Assembly (NCBI GenBank): GCA_937927725.1
Contig: CALBSE010000047.1
Location: 1 to 64,000 of the forward strand
DNA length: 64,000 bases
Direction of reading: 5' to 3'
Source of the DNA: an uncultured Actinomycetes bacterium
GTDB lineage: Bacteria > Actinomycetota > Acidimicrobiia > Acidimicrobiales > Acidimicrobilacustridaceae
The notes under the pieces were generated by a model that saw nothing but the letters and a program-made list of their open reading frames with translations, ran no database searches and was not told where the DNA came from. Made by a program: the position numbers and the translations under genes. This document shows, in pieces, positions 25,404 to 34,882 of this stretch. The stretch's first letter is position 1, and each line of letters starts with the position of its first letter.

Positions 25404-26018
25404 GTGGACTCGCGGAGGAACTTGGGACGACGACGAACTCTGTCGTTCCGATGGATTGCTCTCGCCTTGCTCGGCATGGGCGGGGTTCTTGGGTCGTGCT
25501 CGAATTCCTCCTCACACGCAGGGAGTGTGGCATCGGTGGTCACGCCTCAAGAGGTGTCCGTGTGGTTTGAGCGCGTCGCCGATGTGATTCACCCTTGCGA
25601 TTCGGCATCTCGTGAGACCTCGGCATCGCTTGAAGTGTTTGCAGCCCGGTCTGACGGGATCGACCACGATCTCGCCGTGGCCCTCGACGCGGGGAACGGT
25701 GTCGAACATTGCTCACTGCGTTCTGGGGTAGGTCTCACCCCCGACCAGTTTGCTGATGTCCCAGCAGCGATGAGGCCACTTGTTGATGTTGCGGCTCGAT
25801 GGATGACAGCAATGGAGTCCGCCAATCTCGCAATTCTCATCGCCTCCGCAGACAATCTCGATAACCGAGTCATCGTCGGTGAAGCATTCGACAAGCAGGC
25901 TGATGCCAACGCAGTCACAGACGAATTCGATGCGGTACTCGCCCAACTCGTGGACGAAGTTGGACTCACGCTCTCAGAAGATGTGCAACTCCATCGGTGG
26001 AAAGTCGACGTTCAGTGA
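25404..26018 (+). CDS. Lipoprotein of unknown function, partner of the downstream secreted protein
   Basis: 204 residues from GTG 25404, where TAGGGT ends exactly 7 bases upstream (leaderless). A basic N-terminus (RRNLGRRRTLSFR), a hydrophobic core and the lipobox VLGSC predict a lipid-anchored envelope protein. The mature part is helical and acidic with a few cysteines (HPCDS, EHCSL). The stop overlaps the GTG start of the next gene (GTGA), so both proteins are made together. No family was recognised. The coupling suggests it is an accessory, receptor or immunity partner of the downstream protein; this is inference. Confidence 0.7.
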   Translation: MDSRRNLGRRRTLSFRWIALALLGMGGVLGSCSNSSSHAGSVASVVTPQEVSVWFERVADVIHPCDSASRETSASLEVFAARSDGIDHDLAVALDAGNGVEHCSLRSGVGLTPDQFADVPAAMRPLVDVAARWMTAMESANLAILIASADNLDNRVIVGEAFDKQADANAVTDEFDAVLAQLVDEVGLTLSEDVQLHRWKVDVQ

Positions 26019-27508
26019 ACCCGAAATGGAAAACCCATTTGCGAAGCGTGTGGCATCGAAGCCCACTCGTCATCGCCATTGCGCTGATACTCATGCTTAG
26101 CGGAGTCGCCCTCGCAGCCTCGAATAATCGTGCCGACGCGTTTGGATCAGTGGATTCCAGCGTGCTTTCGCAAAAGCCAGTGCATGAAATGATTACTCGA
26201 GTCCTTGCGTGTACATCAGATAAGCGTCCTACGAATTGTTTTGAGCCGGGATCGATGTCGATTTTGGCGGGAGGCAAGGGGAGCTTTGGTGCGGTGGGTG
26301 AACCGGATAACCCCCTCGACGGATTCCCGAACCCTGCATCGCGCCATTGTGACGAGGGCGATTACGGAGACGGGACAAGCCGAACGCAGGCAGAAGCATG
26401 GGCCGAGGTCAGCAAATGTGTCGCGCTCTATCAGCAATACCTGAACTTCTCGGTGGCGAGCGCTGCTGACTTGCTGGATGCGAACGGTGCGATTAACCCT
26501 TCTGCCACGACGATCACGAACATATTCGGCGGCGCGTCCAACGCATGCAGTTTTCCAGATCCTGCGAAGGGGAACACATCGTCCGATAACGCCAAGTGCA
26601 ATGTTTTGAATGGAATGGGGCGCGCACTTCATATTCATGAAGACGTGTGGTCGCATTCCAATTGGGGTGACCTTGCCGACCCGGCAACACCGATTGCAAC
26701 AAAGGTTGGTTCCGTTGTTTCGAACCCGCCTGGTCTTGGTCGAACCGATGATCCAAGTTTCCTGGCGTATCCCGGGCCGGTCGCGACGAGTTTCCCCGAA
26801 GGGTTCATTACCGGTTGCGACGACAGCGTCACGTCCTGGTCATGCGGCAATCGGTACTCGCATTCGCAAATCAGTAAAGACAACGGAACCGTTGACCCAG
26901 TGACGTGCATCGGGACAAGTCCGATGACGCCGCGAGGAAAGGTCATTGTCGACGGAACCTCGAATTTTCAGCGAGCAGTGACGGGAGCTTGCGGCGCGGC
27001 GCTACGCACATGGAGCGACCTCAAGTCAGCGTTGGTCACAACCTACGGGGCTGATGCTGCCGCCAAGATGATTCACGCGATTTCAACTGATACGCCGACG
27101 ACGACGTGTCGCGTTTCAGGTTCGGCGGCACAAGCAACGGCTGCACCCTCGGGAAACAACAGCAGTGCGCGAGCCTTCACGATCAACGTCGTGAACTCAT
27201 CTTCGTCGGCACTGACCTGCGGCGATGCAATTCTCAATGCGGGGCAGTGGGCGAATTACCCGGCCAACGTGATCGCGCCAAGTGCTCAAAATTCGTGGCG
27301 GACCCAAAGCGCAGGGGTGGCCACCGGCACCAGTGGATCGGTGACATTCACTTCTGGTTCCGCCGGTAGTTCAGTTGTAATTGCATGGTCGAATCCGTTC
27401 GTTGGCTCGAACTCGTCGTCATGTACGCCGACGGGTGGCCTGAAGTGCGTGACCAGTGGTGGGAGCGGGAACGATGCGACGCTCACTGTGACGGTGAGCG
27501 GGAGTTAG
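26015..27508 (+). CDS. Secreted protein with HET-C/zinc-PLC-like motif and aegerolysin-like C-terminal domain
   Basis: 497 residues from GTG 26015, overlapping the lipoprotein stop. It has a basic N-terminus and a membrane/signal helix (LVIAIALILMLSGVALAAS). The central domain contains GRALHIHEDVWSHSNWGDLAD, recalling the His/Asp zinc motif of phospholipase C and HET-C proteins (HxxxD..HSN). It has many cysteines. The last 110 residues read like a beta-sandwich with AFTINVVNSSSSALTC, NSWRTQSAGVATGTSGSVTF and WSNPFVGSNS, resembling aegerolysin/ET79-type pore-forming proteins. A toxin or lytic exoprotein is a reasonable inference; no search was possible. Confidence 0.7.
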   Translation: MNPKWKTHLRSVWHRSPLVIAIALILMLSGVALAASNNRADAFGSVDSSVLSQKPVHEMITRVLACTSDKRPTNCFEPGSMSILAGGKGSFGAVGEPDNPLDGFPNPASRHCDEGDYGDGTSRTQAEAWAEVSKCVALYQQYLNFSVASAADLLDANGAINPSATTITNIFGGASNACSFPDPAKGNTSSDNAKCNVLNGMGRALHIHEDVWSHSNWGDLADPATPIATKVGSVVSNPPGLGRTDDPSFLAYPGPVATSFPEGFITGCDDSVTSWSCGNRYSHSQISKDNGTVDPVTCIGTSPMTPRGKVIVDGTSNFQRAVTGACGAALRTWSDLKSALVTTYGADAAAKMIHAISTDTPTTTCRVSGSAAQATAAPSGNNSSARAFTINVVNSSSSALTCGDAILNAGQWANYPANVIAPSAQNSWRTQSAGVATGTSGSVTFTSGSAGSSVVIAWSNPFVGSNSSSCTPTGGLKCVTSGGSGNDATLTVTVSGS

Positions 27509-27521
27509 TGCCGCGCCCGTG

Positions 27522-28109
27522 TCACTTCGAGAACGAAAACAGGTCGTAGCCCAGTCGGGCAACGAGTGATGCGGTTGCATCAAGTGGAAGCCCGATGACA
27601 TTGGTGGGGCTGCCATCAATGCGATGCACAAAAATCGCTGCTGATCCCTGCATGCCGTAACCGCCAGCTTTGTCGAATGGTTCGCCCGTAGCGATGTACC
27701 AGTCGATCCACGCATCGGGAACCGGGGCGAACGTGACGGAAGTGGTGACAACAGTGGACTCTTCTCGCCGAGCGCCATCAGCGTCGATCAACAACGCACA
27801 CACGCCAGTGTGGACGTGATGCACCGAATCAGAAAGTTTGCGCATGAGGGCGCGTGCATCGTCTTCGTCCACTGGTTTACCGAGTAGTTCGCCGTTGAGA
27901 TCAACGGTGGTATCCGCAGCGATCACGAGCTCGCCGGGGCAGGCCACCTCTGCAGCTTTTTCGCGAGCAAGTCGGCGTACGTAGTCGGCACCGGCTTCGC
28001 CAGCGTGAACCGATTCGTCAATGTCGGCGGGACGTACCGCAAACGACAATCCGAGATCGGCGAGAAGTTCCTGTCGGCGGGGTGAGGCCGATGCTAAGAC
28101 GAGTTCCAT
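27522..28109 (-). CDS. maf: Maf family nucleoside triphosphate pyrophosphatase
   Basis: 195 residues from ATG 28109. MELVLASASPRRQELLADLGL is the diagnostic N-terminus, and VIAADTTVDLNGELLGKP, VHTGVCAL and YIATGEPFDKAGGYGMQG are the other Maf blocks. It hydrolyses dTTP/UTP or modified NTPs to the monophosphate. A GTG 6 codons upstream (28127) would overlap the dusB stop; the ATG fits the family better. It is downstream of dusB in a probable two-gene operon and convergent with the HET-C-like gene. Confidence 0.93.
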   Translation of the reverse strand: MELVLASASPRRQELLADLGLSFAVRPADIDESVHAGEAGADYVRRLAREKAAEVACPGELVIAADTTVDLNGELLGKPVDEDDARALMRKLSDSVHHVHTGVCALLIDADGARREESTVVTTSVTFAPVPDAWIDWYIATGEPFDKAGGYGMQGSAAIFVHRIDGSPTNVIGLPLDATASLVARLGYDLFSFSK

Positions 28110-28119
28110 GGTCACAGTT

Positions 28120-29256
28120 TCATCCACCGCTTACTGATGCATCGGCAAGAGCGTCCGGTGGGGCAGTGGCCTCAGCATCAAGCCAGCCCTCGGGGATGAT
28201 GACTGAGTGCGGGCCGGTTTGCGTGCCTCGGGGACGTGCCGCGGTCGTGGCATCAACAGTTAACGAATGATCAAGTGCAGCGAGCTGATCATCAAGTTCC
28301 GCGAATGATGCAACCAGCGTGAGTTGTCGGCGCGCAACTGATCCAACGGCGTACCCAGTGAGATACCAGCCGAGGTGTTTGCGCATCATCAACATCGCTC
28401 GACGTTCGCCGACGGATTCGGCCAAGAGGCGCGCGTGTTCCGCGGCAATGATCGCGACGTCACCAAGCGGTGGTTCGGGCCTGACGGGTCGACCGGCGAA
28501 GACATCTGCGAGTTGACCGAAGAACCAGGGCCGACCCAAACAGGCGCGACCAACCACAACTCCGGCACAACCGGTTTGTTCCATCATCGAGATCGCATCA
28601 TCAGCGGTCCAGATATCGCCGTTACCGAGAACGGGAACATCGGGCACGGCTTCGACGAGCGCGGTGATCGCGTCCCAATGGGCGCGACCGGAGTAGCGCT
28701 GTTCGGCGGTGCGGGAATGCAACGCAACCGCTTTGGCGCCACTGTCGGCGGCGATACGCCCGGCTTCGATATAGGTGAGGCGTTCGTCGTCGAGGCCCAT
28801 GCGCATCTTCACGGTGACGGGAACCGTTCCGCCCGACGCGGCGTCGGCGGCCTCAACCGCGGCAGCGATGATCGCGGCCAACAAGCGCGGCCGAGTAGGT
28901 ACTGCAGCGCCGCCGCCGTGACGCATCACTTTCGGGGCGGGGCAGCCAAAATTGAAATCAAGATGATCGACCCGACCTTCGCCGATGAGGCGCCGAACTG
29001 CTTCGGCCACCACGACCGGGTCAGTGCCATAGAGCTGAAGCGATCGGGGAGATTCGTCAGGGGCGAACGAGGCCAACTGCCAACTCTTCTCGCCCCCTTC
29101 GAGCAGACCGCGAGCGTTCACCATTTCGCTCACATAGAGCCCGGCCCCATAGCGGCGACACAGGCGCCGGAAGGCGCTGTTGGTGACACCAGCCATCGGC
29201 GCGAGCACGACGGGCGGGTCGACCGTTAGGGGGCCGATGGTGAGAGGGCGCTGCAC
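28120..29256 (-). CDS. dusB: tRNA dihydrouridine synthase
   Basis: 378 residues. FMN-binding TIM barrel with LAPMAGVTNSAFRRLCRRYGAGLYVSEM at the N-terminus, FNFGCPAPKVMRHGGGAA with the catalytic Cys loop, KMRMGLDDE and ALHSRTAEQRYSG, VLGNGDIWTADDA. It reduces uridine in the D-loop of tRNA with NADPH. GTG start, with TAGCGT 8 bases upstream on the minus strand. Stop is 10 bases before the maf ATG. The subclass (DusB-like) is inferred from overall sequence. Confidence 0.92.
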   Translation of the reverse strand: MQRPLTIGPLTVDPPVVLAPMAGVTNSAFRRLCRRYGAGLYVSEMVNARGLLEGGEKSWQLASFAPDESPRSLQLYGTDPVVVAEAVRRLIGEGRVDHLDFNFGCPAPKVMRHGGGAAVPTRPRLLAAIIAAAVEAADAASGGTVPVTVKMRMGLDDERLTYIEAGRIAADSGAKAVALHSRTAEQRYSGRAHWDAITALVEAVPDVPVLGNGDIWTADDAISMMEQTGCAGVVVGRACLGRPWFFGQLADVFAGRPVRPEPPLGDVAIIAAEHARLLAESVGERRAMLMMRKHLGWYLTGYAVGSVARRQLTLVASFAELDDQLAALDHSLTVDATTAARPRGTQTGPHSVIIPEGWLDAEATAPPDALADASVSGG

Positions 29257-29294
29257 GAACCGTCACGCTAGCGAGGCCCGGTAGGGTCACCTCT
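29257..29294. promoter_or_regulatory. Divergent leaderless-type promoters between dusB and folD
   Basis: Within 38 bases lie TAGCGT on the minus strand (29270-29265, 8 bases before the dusB GTG) and TAGGGT on the plus strand (29282-29287, 7 bases before the folD ATG). No Shine-Dalgarno sequence is seen for either gene. The arrangement matches the divergent pair at 2037-2067. Confidence 0.5.
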
Positions 29295-30158
29295 ATGACT
29301 GCGCAGGTGCTCGACGGTGAACTCGTGGCAGCCGGGATCAAGGCCGATCTGGCCGGTCGGGTCCAGGCCCTCATTGAACGGGGCATTACCCCCGGTCTGG
29401 GCACAGTTCTCGTGGGCGACGATGGCCCTTCGGCCAACTACGTCTCCATGAAGCATCGCGATTGTGAGGCCCTCGGCATCACCTCGCACCATGCGCATTT
29501 GCCCTCCGATGCCACCCAGCAGGACGTTCTCGACGTCGTCGCTCGGTTCAATGCCGACCCGGCAGTCGACGCCTATCTCATGCAGTACCCGTTCCCGAAG
29601 CATCTCGATTTCGAAGGGGCGCTGCTCGAGGTCGATCCGGCCAAGGATGTCGACGGATTGCACCCTGTCAATCTCGGCCATCTCGTGCAGGGTGTCGATG
29701 GCCCGCTTCCATGCACGCCGGCCGGTATTCAAGCGTTGCTCGCTCATTACGGCGTGCAGATCGAAGGACGTCACGTTGTCATTGTTGGTCGCGGTCTCAC
29801 CATCGGCCGACCGCTCGCCAATCTCCTCACGCTCAAGCGACCAAACGCAAACGCCGCAGTCACGGTCGTGCACACCGGTGTTGCTGACCTCGGCGCGTAC
29901 ACGCGTGAAGCCGACATCATCATCGCTGCGGCTGGTGCACCTGGACTGATCACGCCCGACATGGTGAAGCCTGGTGCTGCGGTTGTTGCTGCTGGTGTTT
30001 CGTTTGAAGGAAAGAAACTCGTTTCCGACGTGGCCGACGAGGTTGCCGAAGTTGCTGGTTGGCTGTCACCACGCATCGGTGGTGTTGGTCCGATGACTCG
30101 CGCCATGCTGCTGGTCAATACCGTTGAGGCTGCCGAACGTCGCGTGGAGCAGGGCTGA
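29295..30158 (+). CDS. folD: Methylenetetrahydrofolate dehydrogenase / methenyl-THF cyclohydrolase
   Basis: 287 residues. GLGTVLVGDDGPSANYVSMKHRDCEALGI holds the catalytic Tyr and Lys, YLMQYPFPKHLDFE and PCTPAGIQALLAHYGV are folate-site blocks. HVVIVGRGLTIGRPLANLL is the NADP Rossmann loop and GGVGPMTRAMLLVNT ends the protein as usual. It interconverts 5,10-methylene- and 10-formyl-THF, feeding purN/purH. The start is leaderless-type. metF follows after 2 bases. Confidence 0.95.
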   Translation: MTAQVLDGELVAAGIKADLAGRVQALIERGITPGLGTVLVGDDGPSANYVSMKHRDCEALGITSHHAHLPSDATQQDVLDVVARFNADPAVDAYLMQYPFPKHLDFEGALLEVDPAKDVDGLHPVNLGHLVQGVDGPLPCTPAGIQALLAHYGVQIEGRHVVIVGRGLTIGRPLANLLTLKRPNANAAVTVVHTGVADLGAYTREADIIIAAAGAPGLITPDMVKPGAAVVAAGVSFEGKKLVSDVADEVAEVAGWLSPRIGGVGPMTRAMLLVNTVEAAERRVEQG

Positions 30159-30160
30159 AC

Positions 30161-31042
30161 ATGACGCATATCTCTGACCTTCTTGCCGCGGGTCGCACCT
30201 GCTCGTTTGAATTCTTTCCGCCGAAAACCGATGATGCAGCCCGTGCGCTTGAAGAAACCATTGCCGAACTCGCGCCGCTTGATCCTTCGTTTGTATCGGT
30301 CACCTATGGCGCCGGTGGTTCCACGCGCGAACGCACTCGCGACGTTGTCATCAACATCGAACGCAACCTCGGCATCACTGCGATGGCGCATCTCACCTGT
30401 GTTGGCCATACGCGTGCACAGCTCGATTCATTGCTCGATGAATACAAGGCCGCAGGTGTGTCAAACATTCTTGCGCTCGCTGGAGATCCCATAGTCGATG
30501 ACAACGGCGAGGTTGCCGAAAGCGATTTCGAGTTTGCGATGGAACTCGTGGAACTCATTAAAGAAAAAGGCGGCTTCTCTATCGGCGTAGCCGCTCACCC
30601 GGAAGGACACCCGCGTTCAGAGGATCTCTATTCCGATCGCCGTCGCCTCGCCGACAAGTTGAACGCGGCCGATTTTGCCATCACGCAGTTCTTCTTTGAA
30701 GCCGAGCCGTATTTGCGGCTTGTCGAAGGCCTGTCCGCGTTTGGCTGCGATAAGCCCGTGCTTCCCGGCATCATGCCTGTCACCAACGCAGCTCAGGTTG
30801 TGCGTTTTGCGCAACTTGCGGGCGCTGAGTTCCCGCCGCACCTCGCCACTCGATTCGATGCCATTGCCGACGATGGCGACGCAGTCCGTGCTCTGGGCGT
30901 GGAACTGGCCAGCGAGCTTTGTCAGCGTCTGCTCGACGAAGGGGCGCCAGGTCTTCACTTCTACACACTCAATCGTTCGACGGCCACGCGCGAAATCGCA
31001 GCGAATCTTGGCCTCGGCGACATTTCGTCTGCTGGCGCGTAG
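30161..31042 (+). CDS. metF: 5,10-methylenetetrahydrofolate reductase
   Basis: 293 residues. CSFEFFPPKTDDAARALEETI is the diagnostic MTHFR N-terminus with the catalytic Glu. SVTYGAGGSTRERT and HLTCVGHTRAQL, AHPEGHPRSED and DFAITQFFFEAEPYLR are further family blocks, and PGIMPVTNAAQV precedes the end. FAD-dependent reduction to 5-methyl-THF for methionine synthesis. The gene is 2 bases from folD, forming a one-carbon operon, and 6 bases from the first ABC gene, which may be co-transcribed. Confidence 0.95.
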   Translation: MTHISDLLAAGRTCSFEFFPPKTDDAARALEETIAELAPLDPSFVSVTYGAGGSTRERTRDVVINIERNLGITAMAHLTCVGHTRAQLDSLLDEYKAAGVSNILALAGDPIVDDNGEVAESDFEFAMELVELIKEKGGFSIGVAAHPEGHPRSEDLYSDRRRLADKLNAADFAITQFFFEAEPYLRLVEGLSAFGCDKPVLPGIMPVTNAAQVVRFAQLAGAEFPPHLATRFDAIADDGDAVRALGVELASELCQRLLDEGAPGLHFYTLNRSTATREIAANLGLGDISSAGA

Positions 31043-31048
31043 GTACTG

Positions 31049-32872
31049 ATGGCCTCAGGTGTCCCCGGACTGATCCGTCGCGGCGCGCGACTCCTGACGC
31101 GATATGTCAAGGCGCACCCCGTTCCCTTTGTCATTTCGATTGTTGGCGCTGCGATTTACGCAGGCGCTGCTGTCGGCACCACGATCGTGCTTGGACGAAT
31201 CACGAACAAGGTGATCGTTCCCACGTTTGAAACCGGCCGGCCCGAAGCCAAAGCCGTGTGGTTTTCTGGCCTCGCGCTGCTACTCGTGGGGTTGCTGCGA
31301 GCATCCACAATCATCCTTCGCCGCTATTTCGCCGCGCTGCTGACCTATCGAACGCAGCGCGATTGGCGCCGCAAACTCGCACATACCTATTTGTGGGTAC
31401 CGCTCAAATATCACCGTGAGACGCCAACGGGTGAATTACTTGCCCATGCCGACGCCGACATCGTTGCATCAAGCGAAGTCATCAACCCGTTGCCGTTCAG
31501 TATCGGCGTCGTCACGCTCGTAATTTTCGCAATCATCAGCTTGGCAATGGTTGATTGGTTCTTGATGCTGGTAGCAGTGGTGTTGTTCCCGATGCTGGCA
31601 ATCATCAACCGGATGTACACCAGCCGAGCCGAAAAGCCATTGGGTGTTGTGCAAGAGCGAGTCGGTCAGGTCAGTCGAATCGCGCACGAGTCCTTCGATG
31701 GCGTGCTTGTTGTGAAGACGCTTGGTCGAGAAACGCAAGAAGAAGAACGTCTCGAAGCGGCGGCAGATGAACTACGCGCCGCTCGCGTTGGGCTCGGACG
31801 CATCCGTGCGGTGTTCGAACCGATGATCGATGCATTGCCAAACCTCGGCATCATTGCGTTGTTGCTTATTGGTTCGTGGCAGGTATCAATCGGCCGTCTC
31901 AATACTGGCGACATCGTGCAGGCGGCTGCACTTTTCGGGTTGCTGGCCTTCCCGATGCGCGTGTTCGGTTTCTTCTTGCAGGAACTTCCGCGTGCAGTAG
32001 TCGTAAGCGCGCGTCTCGACAACGTTCTCGCTGCGCCACACGAGCCTGGGGCGTCGACCGACCATCCGCCGGCAATTGCCGACGGCCCACTTTCGGTTTC
32101 GCTTATTGATGTTTCGTTTCGCTATGGAGATGACCCGCCTGTGCTTGATGGACTGAACCTCAACATCGCTGCCGGTTCCATCGTTGCGCTCGTTGGTGTC
32201 ACTGGTTCGGGCAAGTCCACGTTGTGCGAACTTATTCCTCGCCTCGTCGACCCTGACGGCGGCACTGTGGCACTTGATGGTGTGGATCTCCGCGAGTTCG
32301 ATCCCGTTGCGGTGCGTTCCGAAGTGGCACTTGTCTTCCAAGAAACCTTTCTGTTTGCCGACACCGTTCGCGAGAACGTCACGCTCGGCGATCCGATCAA
32401 TGACGCGGAACTTGAGCGGGCCGCATCAATCGCCCATGCCAGCGCTTTCGTGCATCGTTTGCCCAACAGCTGGGACACCGTGGTGGGAGAGCGAGGTGTC
32501 ACGCTTTCGGGCGGTCAACGTCAGCGCCTTGCCCTCACGCGGGCACTGTTGCGCGGCCCACGAGTCCTCATCCTTGATGACGCCACGAGTGCCGTTGATC
32601 CGGTGATCGAATCGGCAATCCTGCGTGATCTGCGCACCTCACTGGAAACGACCACGTTGGTGGTTGCGCACCGAGTCTCAACCATCGAACTTGCCGATGA
32701 AGTGGTTTTCCTCGATCAGGGGCGCATAGTCGCCACTGGCTCGCACCTAGACCTTCTGGCGAGTAACCCCGACTATGCACGTCTCGTGCACGCGTATGTT
32801 GATCAGGAATCAATGGCTGAAGATCTCGATCACGATGTGGCCGATGCTGACGTGAGCGGGTTGCCATTGTGA
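31049..32872 (+). CDS. ABC transporter, fused permease/ATPase (half 1)
   Basis: 607 residues. The N-terminal type IV exporter domain has about six membrane segments. The C-terminal nucleotide-binding domain has Walker A GVTGSGKST, signature LSGGQRQRLALTRALL, Walker B VLILDDATSAVD and the H-loop HRVST. Asp in place of the catalytic Glu after Walker B (LILDDATS) suggests this is the degenerate site of a heterodimer. The stop overlaps the next gene by 4 bases (GTGA). Substrate unknown; a multidrug or lipid exporter is typical for this shape. Confidence 0.88.
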   Translation: MASGVPGLIRRGARLLTRYVKAHPVPFVISIVGAAIYAGAAVGTTIVLGRITNKVIVPTFETGRPEAKAVWFSGLALLLVGLLRASTIILRRYFAALLTYRTQRDWRRKLAHTYLWVPLKYHRETPTGELLAHADADIVASSEVINPLPFSIGVVTLVIFAIISLAMVDWFLMLVAVVLFPMLAIINRMYTSRAEKPLGVVQERVGQVSRIAHESFDGVLVVKTLGRETQEEERLEAAADELRAARVGLGRIRAVFEPMIDALPNLGIIALLLIGSWQVSIGRLNTGDIVQAAALFGLLAFPMRVFGFFLQELPRAVVVSARLDNVLAAPHEPGASTDHPPAIADGPLSVSLIDVSFRYGDDPPVLDGLNLNIAAGSIVALVGVTGSGKSTLCELIPRLVDPDGGTVALDGVDLREFDPVAVRSEVALVFQETFLFADTVRENVTLGDPINDAELERAASIAHASAFVHRLPNSWDTVVGERGVTLSGGQRQRLALTRALLRGPRVLILDDATSAVDPVIESAILRDLRTSLETTTLVVAHRVSTIELADEVVFLDQGRIVATGSHLDLLASNPDYARLVHAYVDQESMAEDLDHDVADADVSGLPL

Positions 32873-34809
32873 GCGAGAAGCGCAATCTCTCATCAAACGA
32901 GGATGTTCAGCCCGACGAGGATGAACTGTCGAGCCAGGCAAACGACGAACTCGCAGTGATGGAACACGCGGCGGCATTCGATGATCCGATTGCGCTCGAA
33001 CACGAGGCGCTTGCTGCCTCGGCCGAAGAAGACAGGGCCAACGAACGGAGGCTTCGCGCGATTTCGGTGCTCCGCCGAGGATTCGCAAAGAGCCCCGAAC
33101 TTGGCCGGGGCGTTCGTCTCACCGTTCTGTTCGCCGTCATCGGTTCAGTTGGCCGTTTGATCATCCCTGTGCTTATTCAACAGGTGATCGACAAGGGTTT
33201 GCTGGCCGACGAAGGATTTCGACCCGGCTTCACTATCACCGCATGTGCCGTGGCCGCGGCGATCGTCGTTGCCGTCATGTTGTTAGCCCGCGTCACCTAC
33301 GTACGACTCGTGACGACGGCCGAAATGATGTTGCGAAATCTGCGGGTCAAGACGTTCTCGCATATCCATCGCTTGCCGATGGCCGATCACGAATCCACTC
33401 GACGGGGTGAACTTACCTCACGCGTCACCAGCGATATCGAAACCATTGCCCGGTTTGTTCAGTACGGCGCGGTGGCTTGGATCATTGATTCGGTTGTCGT
33501 CATTGGAACGCTCATCGTGATGAGTTTCTATGCATGGCAACTTGCGGTCATCACGGTTGTTGCTGCGCTACCGGTGTTGCCGCTGTTCCGTCTTATGCAG
33601 CGACGTCAGCTGAAGGCCTACACGGTGGTTCGTAATCGCGTGGGCGCGACGCTTTCGGAGGTGAGCGAAGCGGTGCAGGGCGCCGCGCCGATTCGGGCGT
33701 ATGGATTGCAACGCCGTTCGCGCGCTCGTCTCGACGATGCCATTCAGGCGCAGTTCAAGTCGGAGATGAGCGCGGCTCGTTGGTTCGCCTTCATGTTCCC
33801 GCTTGGCGACGCGTTCGGTGGTGTTGCACTGGCGTCAGTGGCGATGGCCGGTATTTGGTTTGGTGAATCGTGGGGCCTCAACGCCGGCAGTTTGGTTGCG
33901 TGCTTGTTCCTCGTGCAGCTGATCCTCGGACCAATTGCCGAAATCGGCGAGATCCTCGACCAAACTCAGACCGCTATTGCCGGCTGGTCGAAGGTGCTCG
34001 ATGTTCTCGACACGCCGATCAACCTCGTCGAGCCCGAGCCGGGTGTGGAGTTACCTGAAGGCCCGCTTGATGTGAGCGTTGAGCATCTTGGTTTCACGTA
34101 CCAAACCGGGGGACCGGTGCTGCGAGACGTCAACATCACGATTCCCGCAGGCGCGTCGGTAGCGATCGTTGGCGAAACCGGATCAGGCAAGACCACGTTT
34201 GTGAAGTTGCTGGATCGACTTGCCGACCCGGTTGAAGGTTCGGTGCTTGTCGGCGGAATCGCGCTTGACACCGTGAATCGTCAGTCGCGTACCGAACGCA
34301 TTCGAATGGTGCCCCAAGACGGCTTCATGTTCGACACGACGCTGGCCGAGAACATCGCTATGGGCCGCATCGGGGCAACTATCGACGACGTTCGGGCATC
34401 AATCGCCGAACTTGGTCTCGAAACCTGGGTTGCTGGTCTGCCTCGTGGGCTCGACACCGAAGTAGGCGAGCGTGGTGAAGGCTTGAGCGTTGGTGAGCGC
34501 CAACTCGTCGCGTTAGCTCGTGCGCAAATGGCTGACCCTGGCCTTCTCATTCTCGATGAAGCCACGAGTGCGGTTGATCCACGCACTGAACGTGCACTAA
34601 CGACGGCATTGCATAGGCTCGCCGAAGGTCGCACGACCATCAGCGTTGCGCATCGATTGTCGACTGCAGAACAAGCAGACCTTGTGCTCGTGTTCGACGC
34701 TGGCGTATTGGTTGAACATGGTTCGCACGACGAACTCGTTGAGCTCGGTGGCCGTTATGCCGAGCTCTACCGGAGCTGGCTGGGCAACACGGGCCAAGCA
34801 GCGAGTTGA
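32869..34809 (+). CDS. ABC transporter, fused permease/ATPase (half 2)
   Basis: 646 residues. An acidic N-terminal extension of about 60 residues (EDVQPDEDELSSQANDEL) precedes six membrane segments. The NBD has Walker A GETGSGKTT, Walker B LLILDEATSAVD with the canonical Glu, and a divergent signature, LSVGERQLVALARAQ instead of LSGGQ. With the Asp in half 1 this gives the asymmetric sites typical of heterodimeric exporters. Translationally coupled to half 1. It borders the accessory island on its downstream side, so export of an island product is conceivable but not shown. Confidence 0.88.
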   Translation: MSEKRNLSSNEDVQPDEDELSSQANDELAVMEHAAAFDDPIALEHEALAASAEEDRANERRLRAISVLRRGFAKSPELGRGVRLTVLFAVIGSVGRLIIPVLIQQVIDKGLLADEGFRPGFTITACAVAAAIVVAVMLLARVTYVRLVTTAEMMLRNLRVKTFSHIHRLPMADHESTRRGELTSRVTSDIETIARFVQYGAVAWIIDSVVVIGTLIVMSFYAWQLAVITVVAALPVLPLFRLMQRRQLKAYTVVRNRVGATLSEVSEAVQGAAPIRAYGLQRRSRARLDDAIQAQFKSEMSAARWFAFMFPLGDAFGGVALASVAMAGIWFGESWGLNAGSLVACLFLVQLILGPIAEIGEILDQTQTAIAGWSKVLDVLDTPINLVEPEPGVELPEGPLDVSVEHLGFTYQTGGPVLRDVNITIPAGASVAIVGETGSGKTTFVKLLDRLADPVEGSVLVGGIALDTVNRQSRTERIRMVPQDGFMFDTTLAENIAMGRIGATIDDVRASIAELGLETWVAGLPRGLDTEVGERGEGLSVGERQLVALARAQMADPGLLILDEATSAVDPRTERALTTALHRLAEGRTTISVAHRLSTAEQADLVLVFDAGVLVEHGSHDELVELGGRYAELYRSWLGNTGQAAS

Positions 34810-34882
34810 ACACTGAAAATTCAGCTCCACCATGAGTACCTTCGGCCGAAGCGTTCTAGGCCCGTCATGTCGGTACGAGCAG

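Noticed and set aside
28375..29229. Long plus-strand frame of 284 codons opposite dusB
   Set aside because: It is antisense to a clear dusB gene and has low-complexity, His/Arg-rich content typical of a shadow frame.
34811..34824. Small hairpin CTGAA/TTCAG after the ABC genes as terminator
   Set aside because: Stem of 5 with a 2-base loop is not stable and no T tract follows.
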